DNA of 64,000 nucleotides, from the NCBI RefSeq assembly GCF_004769665.1, contig NZ_RQGG01000032.1, forward strand, positions 1-64,000, written 5' to 3'. The first letter of the stretch is position 1; every line of letters starts with the position of its first letter. Below are positions 36,717 to 45,282 of this stretch, piece by piece. The stretch comes from Leptospira kemamanensis (GTDB lineage: Bacteria > Spirochaetota > Leptospiria > Leptospirales > Leptospiraceae). Under the pieces are notes generated by a model that was not told the origin of the DNA, did not search any database, and worked only from the letters and a program-made list of their open reading frames with translations. The translations under genes and the position numbers were made by a program.

Positions 36717-37937
36717 ATGTGGGATTTTTGGCTTTCGGTTGGCGGGTGGAAATTGCTCATGATTCCCTTTACCTATGGGTTTGTGGGTTGGGTGACCAAT
36801 TGGTTGGCCCTCAAAATGACGTTTTATCCCATCCACTTTATCGGAATCCCTCCCTACTTGGGTTGGCAGGGCATCATCCCGAGAAAAGCGCATAAAATGG
36901 CCAGTAAGTCTGTGGATGTGATCACAGAGCGCCTTCTCAATATCAAAGAAGTGTTTTTAAAAGTAGATCCCAAAAAAGCAGAAACAGTTTTTTTACCCGC
37001 CCTTGACTCTAGCATCCGTTATACGATAAAAGAATTTTCGGATAGTTTAGATCCAAAACTTTGGGAAATCATCCCTGATCTGGTAAAAGAAGAAATTTAT
37101 CATAAAGTAAAAAGAGAAAGTGGAATCACCATTCGGAAAGTCATCAGAAAACTCCAAGCGGATATTGATTCTTTGTTTGATGTAAAGGCACTTGTCTTAA
37201 AAAAACTTTCTGGCAGTAACGTAAGTTTGGTGGTTGAATTATTCCAAGAAGTAGGTGCTCCTGAATTTCGTTTTATTGAAAGGTCTGGATTTTATTTTGG
37301 ATTTTTACTCGGTCTTGTCCAAATGGTGTTTATGGTTTTTTATCCAATGGTTTGGACTCTTCCCATCCAAGGGGTGATTGTAGGATATCTTACCAATTAT
37401 TTAGCCTTAGAGATGATCTTTCGCCCCTTAGTACCTAAAAAAATTTTAGGACTTTGGACGTACCAAGGATTATTTCTAAAACGCCAAAATGAAGTTTCCA
37501 GATTGTATGCAAAACTTGTGAGTGAAAAAATCCTAACTCCCAAAAACATTTTATCGGAACTGATCTTTGGGAAAGCTTCTAAAGAAATCATTGAAATCAT
37601 TCGCAAAGAAGTGAGTAGCCACGTGGACACAGTGACCTTTCTTGCAAAACCCGCTTTATATGCGACGGGGAAAATAAATGAATTTGATGCTGCAAAAGAA
37701 AGGATTGCCATCGCCATGGCTGACAATGCGATTGAAAATGCATTTCATCTGGAAACGTATTTAGGGGAATCTTTGCAAATTGAAACCATGATGGGAGATC
37801 GGATGTCGGCTCTTCCTCCCAAAGAATTTGAATCGATTTTACGATCCGCATTTCAAGAGGACGAAATGTTACTCATCCTTGTGGGAGCGGCTCTTGGAGC
37901 ATTGGTAGGTTGGTTTCAAATGGTATTTATCGTATGA
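36717..37937 (+). CDS. DUF445 family membrane protein
   Basis: A 406-residue protein of the DUF445 family. The duplicated hallmark is visible twice: FVGWVTNWLALKMTFYP near residue 23 and VGYLTNYLALEMIFRP near residue 225, each in a membrane helix followed by a soluble helical segment. A last membrane helix ends the protein (LILVGAALGALVGWFQMVF). The function of the family is unknown. Its stop overlaps the ATG of the epimerase-like gene (ATGA), so the two are co-translated. Confidence 0.85.
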   Translation: MWDFWLSVGGWKLLMIPFTYGFVGWVTNWLALKMTFYPIHFIGIPPYLGWQGIIPRKAHKMASKSVDVITERLLNIKEVFLKVDPKKAETVFLPALDSSIRYTIKEFSDSLDPKLWEIIPDLVKEEIYHKVKRESGITIRKVIRKLQADIDSLFDVKALVLKKLSGSNVSLVVELFQEVGAPEFRFIERSGFYFGFLLGLVQMVFMVFYPMVWTLPIQGVIVGYLTNYLALEMIFRPLVPKKILGLWTYQGLFLKRQNEVSRLYAKLVSEKILTPKNILSELIFGKASKEIIEIIRKEVSSHVDTVTFLAKPALYATGKINEFDAAKERIAIAMADNAIENAFHLETYLGESLQIETMMGDRMSALPPKEFESILRSAFQEDEMLLILVGAALGALVGWFQMVFIV

Positions 37938-38896
37938 CAAAAACAATTCTTATCACTGGCGGGAGTGGAGTTTTAGGAAAGGAATTGATTTTCCATTTGA
38001 TTCCTGATTTTAAAATCATTGCCATAGGATCCAACCATTCTCATTTTCCTGAGACTATTCGCCATCATAAACATTTTACGTTTTATGAAAGAGATTTAGC
38101 CAAAATCAAAACAACCGAAGACTTTGGGATCTCCGAACCAATCCATTTAGTTCTACACTTAGCAGCTGTTGTGTCTGGTGCCAAAGTAAACGAAGAAACA
38201 TACTACCAAATCAATGTGAATTCGACAAAACTTTTGGTCGAATTTGCGATAGAAAAGAAAATCCCACACCTAGGTTTTGTGAGTAGTATCTCTGTGTATG
38301 GTTCAAAAGAAATGAATTTAACATTGCAAAGTGAACGAAATGGCAAAACCATTTATGCCAAAACCAAATCTTTAGCAGAAGATTTTGTGTTCCAAGCAAA
38401 TGCTTCCTATTCTGTGATCCGACTGGCAAGTATCTATGGGAAAGGAACCAAAAGTTTTATCTCCAAACTAAAGTCACTCCTCATACGAGGGGTCTATCCC
38501 AAAATCCCACCTACTCGTAAAAAATCCATCTTACATATCCAAGATGCAACAGAAGCTTTGGTTTCTTGGACCAAACAATGTTTAGATGGAAAAAAACCAG
38601 AACCATTGTATGTCTTTTCCCACCCGGAAGCTGTGACCATCCAAGAGGTAATTGATACGTTTCGCAGTTTACAAATTACAAAAACATACCAGATTCCCAT
38701 CCCAGTATCTGGAATTTGGTCCAAAATTCTCGAAACGATGTTTCGTTTTTTGAGTTGGGTACGAAAAAAACCATTCCATGGTTCCCCCCTGCAACCACTT
38801 CTCGAATCCGTTGCCATTTATGACCAAGGTTCTTGGGAAAAGATTGGGTATTTTCCAAAATCAGATTTACGAAAAGGATTACTCGACTATCAATAA
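37934..38896 (+). CDS. NAD-dependent epimerase/dehydratase family protein
   Basis: A 320-residue short-chain reductase of the extended type. The N-terminal Rossmann motif is ITGGSGVLGKEL (about 7-18), and LAAVVSG and a SSISVYGS stretch with the YAKTK catalytic YxxxK follow, as in UDP-sugar epimerases and dTDP-rhamnose enzymes. I start at the ATG at 37934, which sits in an ATGA overlap with the DUF445 gene; the longer frame from 37910 runs into that gene. The substrate is unknown. Confidence 0.85.
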   Translation: MTKTILITGGSGVLGKELIFHLIPDFKIIAIGSNHSHFPETIRHHKHFTFYERDLAKIKTTEDFGISEPIHLVLHLAAVVSGAKVNEETYYQINVNSTKLLVEFAIEKKIPHLGFVSSISVYGSKEMNLTLQSERNGKTIYAKTKSLAEDFVFQANASYSVIRLASIYGKGTKSFISKLKSLLIRGVYPKIPPTRKKSILHIQDATEALVSWTKQCLDGKKPEPLYVFSHPEAVTIQEVIDTFRSLQITKTYQIPIPVSGIWSKILETMFRFLSWVRKKPFHGSPLQPLLESVAIYDQGSWEKIGYFPKSDLRKGLLDYQ

Positions 38897-38925
38897 TGGC
38901 ACACCTATTGGCCGATATATTCAAT

Positions 38926-39732
38926 ATGAAAAAGCGACTTAGCCTCTTACTTTTATTATGTCTTACTGTAACAGGAATGGAAGCTGCTACATGGATTGAA
39001 GACTCTTTAGGGTTTGCTTTTGAATACCCGAGAGGTTGGGCAAAGTCAGTGTTACGACATGCAGACACAGCCAGAATCCAAATTGCCAAAACCAATCGTG
39101 AGGCGATTTTACAAATTGATGTGGCTCGCCGAACAAAAGAATACGATTTAGATCGTTTTATTGAAGAAACCATTGATACTTTTTTAATCAAATATCCTGA
39201 CCTAAAACTTGTTCGAGAAAAAGTATTAGAGAATGAAATCGCGGGTTTTGATGAATCGGTTTTTGTTGTTCTCCATTACACAGAAAACAAACAAACCATT
39301 TCTAATCGATTTTTATTCCACAAAAAAGGTGGAATGTATTATGTGATCCAAGCAAAAACCACACGTACATTGTATGCCAAGTATGCAAAAGAATTGGATA
39401 CAGTCATGAAGAGTTTTCGAAGAGAAGTCCGTACAAAGAACCGTTGGCGTAACGATAGTTTGGCGTATCTTGACCCAAAAAAAGACGAACGACTCATTCA
39501 ATATGTTTCCATCACCATCCGGCCCATTGACACCTTTCCACAGGAACAAGGTGTTTCGCAAAAACAAGAAGATGGTTGGCTTTTTTCAGTGGAAGGAAAT
39601 CACAAACCTGGAACTTCTGACTTCGACACTCGCCCAAAACCAAATGACCATGGTTACACACCTGCGGATGTCAAACCAGACACCCCTACTTCGGATGAAC
39701 CTGTTGTGATTCCGGACGGTTCTGGAATTTAA
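38926..39732 (+). CDS. Exported protein with PsbP-like domain
   Basis: From the ATG at 38926 the product has a signal peptide (MKKRLSLLLLLCLTVTGMEA) and about 250 mature residues. The N-terminal part (SLGFAFEYPRGWAKSV, then strands) has the look of PsbP-like/DUF1795 domains found in exported proteins. The C-terminus is Pro/Asp/Thr-rich and low-complexity, ending in DEPVVIPDGSGI, perhaps a linker or surface tail. An upstream in-frame ATG at 38896 overlaps the epimerase stop and would hide the signal, so it is less likely. It ends at a strong terminator. Confidence 0.7.
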   Translation: MKKRLSLLLLLCLTVTGMEAATWIEDSLGFAFEYPRGWAKSVLRHADTARIQIAKTNREAILQIDVARRTKEYDLDRFIEETIDTFLIKYPDLKLVREKVLENEIAGFDESVFVVLHYTENKQTISNRFLFHKKGGMYYVIQAKTTRTLYAKYAKELDTVMKSFRREVRTKNRWRNDSLAYLDPKKDERLIQYVSITIRPIDTFPQEQGVSQKQEDGWLFSVEGNHKPGTSDFDTRPKPNDHGYTPADVKPDTPTSDEPVVIPDGSGI

Positions 39733-39747
39733 TGATTCAATCCACAA

Positions 39748-39779
39748 TCCGCCTTTAAAAAGGCGGAGCTGTTTTTTTT
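39748..39779 (+). terminator. Rho-independent terminator
   Basis: TCCGCCTTT pairs with AAAGGCGGA (39748-39756 with 39759-39767), followed after 4 nt by eight Ts. It ends the DUF445-epimerase-exported protein operon, just ahead of the arsenic operon. Confidence 0.9.
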
Positions 39780-39879
39780 CAAATACGTAAGATTCCCCCA
39801 TTTCTTTTTGGTTCCCTTGTACAGCCTTGGAAACCAAATCCTGGTCTCCGAATGCTGCTCTCCCCTCCCTCGTACTTCC

Positions 39880-39925
39880 TTGACAGAAATTGGAAGGAAT
39901 TTTAATCGTATATTTACGATATACT
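39880..39925 (+). promoter_or_regulatory. ars operon promoter with ArsR operator
   Basis: A TTGACA -35 element (39880-39885) is followed by the inverted repeat ATCGTA-tatt-TACGAT (39905-39910, 39915-39920), a short A+T-rich dyad like those bound by ArsR/SmtB repressors. TATACT (39920-39925) touches the ATG at 39926, so the mRNA may be nearly leaderless. Binding of ArsR here would block the promoter until arsenite is present. Confidence 0.6.
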
Positions 39926-40267
39926 ATGGCAGTGAACAAAAAATCTGAATTCCCCGAGTCCATCCAAAGTTTTGCCTCCTTTGCCAAACTTTTATCCCAC
40001 CCAGCAAGGATTGCAATTTTGGAAGTTTTGGCAGAACGCCAAACTTGCGTTTGTGGAGAGATTGTGGATATTTTACCACTCGCACAATCGACTGTTTCCC
40101 AACATCTAAAAGAACTCAAAGAAGGTGGAATTGTAAAAGGGGAAGTGGAAGGAACTAGCTCTTGTTACTGTATCAATTGGAAAAAGTTTGAAGAGATGTC
40201 GGATGGATTTATCCAACATATCTTATATGTAAAACAATTCAAAAAGGAAAATGGGAGCTGTTGTTAA
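39926..40267 (+). CDS. arsR: ArsR-family arsenic-responsive repressor
   Basis: A 113-residue winged-helix ArsR protein (from the ATG at 39926). The inducer-binding motif CVCGEIVD in the recognition region (ETCVCGE type) and the nearby cysteine are the arsenite site of ArsR; the recognition helix is QSTVSQHLKELKEGGIV. Two more cysteines end the protein (GSCC), another likely metalloid ligand set. The start is chosen by the operator-promoter layout; the ORF extends a few codons upstream at a TTG. It leads arsC with 1 nt between stop and start. Confidence 0.85.
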   Translation: MAVNKKSEFPESIQSFASFAKLLSHPARIAILEVLAERQTCVCGEIVDILPLAQSTVSQHLKELKEGGIVKGEVEGTSSCYCINWKKFEEMSDGFIQHILYVKQFKKENGSCC

Positions 40268-40268
40268 A

Positions 40269-40688
40269 ATGAAAAAAAATATATTAATCCTTTGCACGGG
40301 GAATAGCTGTCGAAGCCAAATTGCAGAAGGTTGGATGCGTTTTTATGCCAAAGAAAAGGCAAACGTATACAGTGCTGGAATTGAAACCCATGGAGTGAAT
40401 CCAAAGGCGATTGCTACCATGAAGGAGGTGGGAATCGATATCGGAAATCACACATCGAATCATATCAATGAGTACAAAGACATTCGTTTCGATTATCTCA
40501 TCACTGTATGTGATCATGCAAAAGAAAACTGTCCTTATGTTCCAAGTGAAGCAAAACGATTTCATCACAACTTCAGTGATCCTTCCAAGAAGGTGGGCAG
40601 TGAGGAAGAAATCAAGGAAGCCTTTGCCAAAACGAGAGAAGAAATCCGCATGTACTGCGAAAACTTTGTAAAAAACGAACTGACATAA
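40269..40688 (+). CDS. arsC: Arsenate reductase, low-molecular-weight phosphatase type
   Basis: A 139-residue thioredoxin-coupled ArsC. The P-loop is LCTGNSCRSQ with the nucleophile Cys9, and the redox pair is Cys81 and Cys88 (VCDHAKENC); these three positions match Cys10, Cys82 and Cys89 of the pI258 enzyme. It reduces arsenate to arsenite so that the ACR3 pump can export it. The ATG at 40269 directly follows the arsR stop. AAGGAG precedes the next gene 12 nt downstream. Confidence 0.92.
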   Translation: MKKNILILCTGNSCRSQIAEGWMRFYAKEKANVYSAGIETHGVNPKAIATMKEVGIDIGNHTSNHINEYKDIRFDYLITVCDHAKENCPYVPSEAKRFHHNFSDPSKKVGSEEEIKEAFAKTREEIRMYCENFVKNELT

Positions 40689-40700
40689 AAGGAGAATAAA

Positions 40701-41258
40701 ATGAAATCACTTACCTGGAATGACTTTAAAACTAAATTAGAATTATACCCTGAACTACAACTCAACTTTGTGTATGAACAAAATGAGAAAATTTATCCCA
40801 ACTATCATATCACTGAGTTCAAATTGGCAACAATTGAATCGGTTGATTGTGGTGGAAAAATAGATTCCTGGAAGGAAATCATTCTACAAGTATTAGAGCC
40901 AAAAGAAAAAGTAGATCAAGAATCCATGTCTCTCGGGAAAATCCAATCCATATTCCAAAAAGTGTCAAAGTCCCTTTCCATACCAGAAGATGCTGTGTTA
41001 CGGATTGAATTTGGAAATGCCAATCATGTCATGAGGCAATACTTTGTATCCAAACTCCAAATCGAAGGATCTACGCTTTTAATGCACTTGGTGGATGGAC
41101 AGACTGAATGCAAAGCAAGTGCTTCTTGTGGTTTACCTAAAGAAGAAATTCCATTGAATTTAACTGCTGAATTAGTTAAGAATCCAAAACTGACAACTTC
41201 TTCCTGTTGCCAACCTTCCTCCTCTCAAACAGAAAAAACTTCGGTAGTGTGTTGTTAG
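40701..41258 (+). CDS. DUF6428 family protein in ars operon
   Basis: A 185-residue protein often found in arsenic operons of Bacteroidetes and spirochaetes. The body is an alpha/beta domain; the C-terminus is Ser/Thr-rich with cysteine pairs (SSCCQPSSS and SVVCC at the last residues) that would bind arsenite. A good AAGGAG precedes its ATG. The ACR3 gene starts immediately after its stop. A chaperone or sink for arsenite, delivering it to the pump, is a reasonable guess; the actual function is unknown. Confidence 0.75.
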   Translation: MKSLTWNDFKTKLELYPELQLNFVYEQNEKIYPNYHITEFKLATIESVDCGGKIDSWKEIILQVLEPKEKVDQESMSLGKIQSIFQKVSKSLSIPEDAVLRIEFGNANHVMRQYFVSKLQIEGSTLLMHLVDGQTECKASASCGLPKEEIPLNLTAELVKNPKLTTSSCCQPSSSQTEKTSVVCC

Positions 41259-42293
41259 ATGAAACGATTGTCATTTCTTGATCGGTATCTCACAATCTGG
41301 ATCTTTGGGGCTATGGCTGTAGGGGTATTCCTTGGTAAATTTGTACCAGACTTTGTCAGTTTTTTTTCTTCTATGACATTTGGAACAACCAATATACCCA
41401 TTGCGATTGGTTTGATTTTGATGATGGTCCCTCCACTCGCGAAAGTGAAATACAAAGAGATGGCTAATGTCTTCCAAGATGGAAAACTATTAACCATATC
41501 TCTTTTACTCAATTGGGTTTTGGGCCCCATCTTAATGTTTTTTTTAGCCATTGTGTTTTTACACAATGATCCAGAATACAGAACTGGCTTAATCTTAATT
41601 GGTCTTGCGCGTTGTATTGCCATGGTAATTGTTTGGAATGATCTAGCGGAAGGTGACAGAGAATACGGAGCAGCACTTGTTGCCTTAAATAGTGTTTTTC
41701 AGGTATTTTTTTATAGTTTTTACGCTTATCTTTTTATCACAGTTCTTCCACCTTACTTCGGTATGACGGCGACAACTGTTTCCATAGAAATATCAGAAAT
41801 CGCCAAAACCGTAGGGATTTATTTGGGAATTCCATTTCTGATTGGATTTTTTTTGCGATACGGGTTTGAAAAATTAGAAGCAAAGGAATACTATGAAACA
41901 AAATTCCTACCGAAAATTTCACCGATTACCTTAATTGCATTATTGTTTACAATTATAGTCATGTTTAGTTTGAAAGGTGAGATGATTTTAGAACTCACGG
42001 ATGATGTGATTCGAGTGGCAATGCCTCTTTTACTCTATTTTATCATTATGTTTTTTCTAAGTTTGTGGATTGGTTTCCAATTGGGAGTGGACTATTCCAA
42101 GAATGCAGCAGTAAGTTTTACCGCTACGGGTAATAACTTTGAGTTAGTCATTGCCGTGGCCATAGGTGTCTTTGGAATTAGTAGTGGTGCCGCCTTTGTC
42201 GGGGTAATTGGACCTCTCATCGAAGTCCCTGCTCTTATTTTACTTGTAAAAGTGGCACTGAAGTTTCGAGATTCATATTATAAAAAAAAATGA
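41259..42293 (+). CDS. ACR3-type arsenite efflux permease
   Basis: A 344-residue bile/arsenite/riboflavin transporter-family protein with ten membrane helices. The conserved cysteine that binds arsenite is Cys119 in [15 protein letters not shown], followed by the family's WNDLAEGD. Near the end lies [19 protein letters not shown]. It exports arsenite using the proton gradient and completes the arsR-arsC operon. The ATG abuts the stop of the preceding gene. A weak hairpin (42312-42338) follows the stop. Confidence 0.92.
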   Translation: MKRLSFLDRYLTIWIFGAMAVGVFLGKFVPDFVSFFSSMTFGTTNIPIAIGLILMMVPPLAKVKYKEMANVFQDGKLLTISLLLNWVLGPILMFFLAIVFLHNDPEYRTGLILIGLARCIAMVIVWNDLAEGDREYGAALVALNSVFQVFFYSFYAYLFITVLPPYFGMTATTVSIEISEIAKTVGIYLGIPFLIGFFLRYGFEKLEAKEYYETKFLPKISPITLIALLFTIIVMFSLKGEMILELTDDVIRVAMPLLLYFIIMFFLSLWIGFQLGVDYSKNAAVSFTATGNNFELVIAVAIGVFGISSGAAFVGVIGPLIEVPALILLVKVALKFRDSYYKKK

Positions 42294-42311
42294 TTTGAAT
42301 TTTGGGACCCC

Positions 42312-42338
42312 AAGGTAGGTGGAATGGAATCCTACCTT
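42312..42338. terminator. Weak hairpin after ACR3 gene
   Basis: AAGGTAGG pairs with CCTACCTT with an 11-nt loop, 18 nt after the ACR3 stop. There is no T run, so it may not be a true terminator. Confidence 0.3.
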
Positions 42339-42380
42339 TCCATTCATGATCTCATTCCAGTATGTTTCCTAAAAGTGAAT

Positions 42381-43443
42381 TTATCTATGACTCGATTTCT
42401 CCATCCATTTTCGATATCGTTTTGTTAACCGAGCCAAACGCAATTGATCGGCTAACAAACGAAAGATAGGAAAAATTTTAACCGTTGGGGCTTTCCTTTT
42501 TGCAAGTCGATTCAATTGGTAACGAACCATTGCCATCGTAGCAAGACCAACAAGTGTTTTGGATTTCCAATGGGGAATGGGTAGTTTTACAATGGTTTCA
42601 CGATTTTCTTTCCAATCATTGGGGAGATTTGGTTGGAGTGCAAGTGCGGTGGCGATTCCAACAAGAGATTTCAACAAAATCAACACCTAACTTTTGTATA
42701 CTTTTAATAACAGTAATGGCATCTTCAAATTGAAATCCTCCCTTTTGGAAGTCACTTGAATTGATTTTAACTGAAACGATAAATTCAGAATGCAATACTT
42801 TCCGAACAGATTTTATCACTTCGATTAAAAACTGGGATCGATTCTCTAAACTCCCTCCCCAACGATCTTTCCTTTGGTTCACAAGTGGAGAAAGAAATTG
42901 GCTAATCAAATACCCATGAGCCGCGTGGATTTGAACTCCATCAAATCCTGATTCTTCTGCTAGTTTTGCCGTGTTTGCAAACCTTTGGATCGTTTCTAAA
43001 ATTTCAGATTCCTCCATTGCTTTTGGTTTTCCTAAAAGTTTTGAAAGATTTCCAAGATCCACAGGAACTGCAGATGGCGCCCAAACATTCCCACCTAACT
43101 TAGCTAAGATCAGCCTTCCTGGATGATTGATTTGCATGAGGATTTTGCCCCCATTTGATTTTGCGATTGATGACCATTTCTGAAATGCATCTAATTTTGT
43201 TCCGTGTTCTAATACGACACCACCAGGCCCTGTCATGGAACGATGATCCACCATAACATTCCCTGTGATCATAGTGCCCACTCCTCCCTTCGCCCAAGAC
43301 TCATACAAATTCCAAAGCGCAGAATCTGGTAACAATTCATCGTTTGCTAAGTTTTCTTCCATCGCTGCTTTGACTAAGCGATTCGGAAGGGTCACGCCAT
43401 TAGGCAAACCAAAAGAGGAAAATAAAACTGGGTTTTCGTTCAT
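42381..43443 (-). pseudogene. Old yellow enzyme (NADH:flavin oxidoreductase) pseudogene
   Basis: The 5' part (43443 to about 42675) encodes about 257 residues of an FMN-binding OYE-family reductase: HAAHGYLISQFLSP, the GDxWGG-like RKDRWGGSLENRSQF and VKINSSDF are typical. The frame then shifts at about 42675, after VDFVEIS, and the next 18 codons are unrelated before a stop. The family's C-terminal end continues in the other frame (42381 to about 42675, LVGIATALALQPNLPNDW onwards). About 70-80 residues that normally lie between these two pieces (the GGTYE to LARPL region with the phosphate-binding loop) are missing. So the gene has an internal deletion that is not a multiple of three. It is unlikely to be active. 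Confidence 0.8.
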
Positions 43444-43572
43444 CGTTTGTTATTAGATGGAAAGGAGAAGAGTAAATCTTAGAGGAAGATTGGTGAGAAA
43501 GGAAGGAGTTTTGAATTCGTAGGAGATTACCATCGAATCAAATCCGATAGCAACCCGCTTTTCTGAACTTAG

Positions 43573-44589
43573 TTATTCTTGGTTCTTTTTTCTTTCCCTT
43601 TTGTTTGCATACATTCGTTCGTCGGCTTTGGCAACAAGTGAATCCAAATCATTTCCATCTTCCGGATAATGGGCGATCCCATAACTAGCTTTGATAATTA
43701 ATGGTTGGGATTCGAATTGAACTTCACCTTCTACTAGTTTTGCGATGCTTGTCAAAAAGGAAGTTACCGATTCCTTTGGTTCTGGATTCATCAAAATGAG
43801 ACCAAATTCATCACCACCTAATCTTGCTAATACGTCATGATCTTGGATTAAATTAGAAAGCCGTTTGGCAAACTGGGAAATATAAAAATCGCCTGCGGCA
43901 TGCCCATAAGAATCGTTCACAAGTTTTAATCCATCCAGATCAAACATAACAACAGTGAGAGAAATGGAATTTGATTCTAATCTAGCGATCCCTCTCCTGA
44001 GATAATCATAAAACGCAGATCGATTGTAAATTCCCGTTAAGGAATCATGACTTGCCAAATAGGACATCGATTGTAGTCGTTTTTCTCTTTCTGCCCATCG
44101 ATATGCATTGTGTAAAATAGCGGCCATGGTTCCAGACAACATATGCATCGCGGAGATATCACTGTCTGTAAATCCTGCTGGTTTTAAACTTAAAACCTTC
44201 AAAACACCTAACACTTCTTTGTCGAAATACAATGGAACGACAATCATAGAACGAAGGCCAACTGTACGGCATGCTTCACGATTCACTCGATTGTCTTCTT
44301 CTGAATCAACACAATATAAGATTTCTTTTGATTGTAAACTCAGTCCAGAAAAACTACCGCTTACTTTCAGACGTAAGCCGATTTGGTTCGCAGCACTACC
44401 ATTTGCTGCTCGATATACCAAATCCTCTCCTTCCACCAATTCAAAAACAGCTCCATCCCCTCCGACTAATTCTTTCGATCGAATGGTGATGAGGTCTAAT
44501 AATAAGGGAACCTCTGGACTAGCAGAAGTTAATTCAGTTTGTATTTTAAGTATTTTTTTTAAGGTAGACTCTGAAGGAGATGTTGCCAT
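43573..44589 (-). CDS. GAF-GGDEF diguanylate cyclase
   Basis: A 338-residue cytoplasmic protein. A GAF domain (about 25-165, with the GLRSMIVVPLYF strand) is followed by a GGDEF domain (about 175-335). The active site LARLGGDEFGL is intact, so it should make cyclic-di-GMP. The inhibitory I-site RxxD five residues before GGDEF is absent (QDHD), so product feedback is probably missing. Ligands of the GAF domain are unknown. It is the only gene of its strand segment; a small membrane-protein gene lies upstream. Confidence 0.9.
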   Translation of the reverse strand: MATSPSESTLKKILKIQTELTSASPEVPLLLDLITIRSKELVGGDGAVFELVEGEDLVYRAANGSAANQIGLRLKVSGSFSGLSLQSKEILYCVDSEEDNRVNREACRTVGLRSMIVVPLYFDKEVLGVLKVLSLKPAGFTDSDISAMHMLSGTMAAILHNAYRWAEREKRLQSMSYLASHDSLTGIYNRSAFYDYLRRGIARLESNSISLTVVMFDLDGLKLVNDSYGHAAGDFYISQFAKRLSNLIQDHDVLARLGGDEFGLILMNPEPKESVTSFLTSIAKLVEGEVQFESQPLIIKASYGIAHYPEDGNDLDSLVAKADERMYANKRERKKNQE

Positions 44590-44629
44590 ATCGTTTCAGA
44601 GTTATGATATCGAATCCCTGATTAAAGTT

Positions 44630-45217
44630 CTAGCTTAATTTTCGAATTCCTTGTCCAAGGCAATAATTTGCAATCGCAAGTAAGACATGAAAGATATCAA
44701 CGTTCAGAAATGGACCACTCGATCCTTTTGTACCGATGACAAGTCCTGCTAGGATGAAAAGAACTGCACCGACAATTCCCATGATCGCAGCATTCCCTCG
44801 TTTTGGGAAACGGATGATGGAGCTGATGAGTACAATGAACATAGCAATTCCACCGACCACAGTCGAATAAATTGGGAGTGGATGCAAATACCCAAAAACC
44901 AAATAGAGGACAAACAAAATTGCAATCAAAAGGTAAAACGTTTTTTCCGAGACCAAACGAAAGGAAAAATGAAAGAACGCAAGTCCGAGTAAGGGAACTC
45001 CCACACATCCAGAAAGACCGACAAAAAATTTGTAAATTGGATCCAGTGTATTGATCCCTAAAAAGTGAATCGCACCAAGCCCTGCAGAAATCCCAATGAT
45101 GGCAAACCCATAGAAAGCGGAACGAGACGGAATGGCAGATTTACCAACAAACTGAAATGCCACAAAGAGGGACACTAAGGAAAGAAATAAGTCGGAAAGG
45201 AAAGTAGATAGAACCAT
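44630..45217 (-). CDS. Polytopic membrane protein
   Basis: A 195-residue integral membrane protein with about six helices and no recognisable motif. Charged residues are few and lie in the loops (PKRGNAAI). I do not recognise a family; it could be Leptospira-restricted. It lies between the GGDEF and multi-PAS genes on the same strand, with about 40 and 65 nt of spacing, so it may be co-transcribed with signalling genes. Confidence 0.65.
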   Translation of the reverse strand: MVLSTFLSDLFLSLVSLFVAFQFVGKSAIPSRSAFYGFAIIGISAGLGAIHFLGINTLDPIYKFFVGLSGCVGVPLLGLAFFHFSFRLVSEKTFYLLIAILFVLYLVFGYLHPLPIYSTVVGGIAMFIVLISSIIRFPKRGNAAIMGIVGAVLFILAGLVIGTKGSSGPFLNVDIFHVLLAIANYCLGQGIRKLS

Positions 45218-45282
45218 GGTTCCAGAATTAGAACCGAAACAAAAATTGTGGCAAGTGAAAATCCTTTTGATTTGGATTAAAT

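Noticed and set aside
38676..39191. 171-codon frame on the minus strand
   Set aside because: Antisense to the epimerase-like and PsbP-like genes; no signature.
39586..40119. 177-codon frame on the minus strand across the ars promoter
   Set aside because: It lies opposite arsR and the terminator, has no recognisable product, and its frame is explained by the codon pattern of the plus-strand genes.
42381..42686. Independent small gene at the end of the old yellow enzyme gene
   Set aside because: Its sequence reads as the C-terminus of the same reductase family in another frame, so it is a pseudogene piece.
44108..44638. 176-codon frame on the plus strand
   Set aside because: It is antisense to the GGDEF gene, whose domains are clear.
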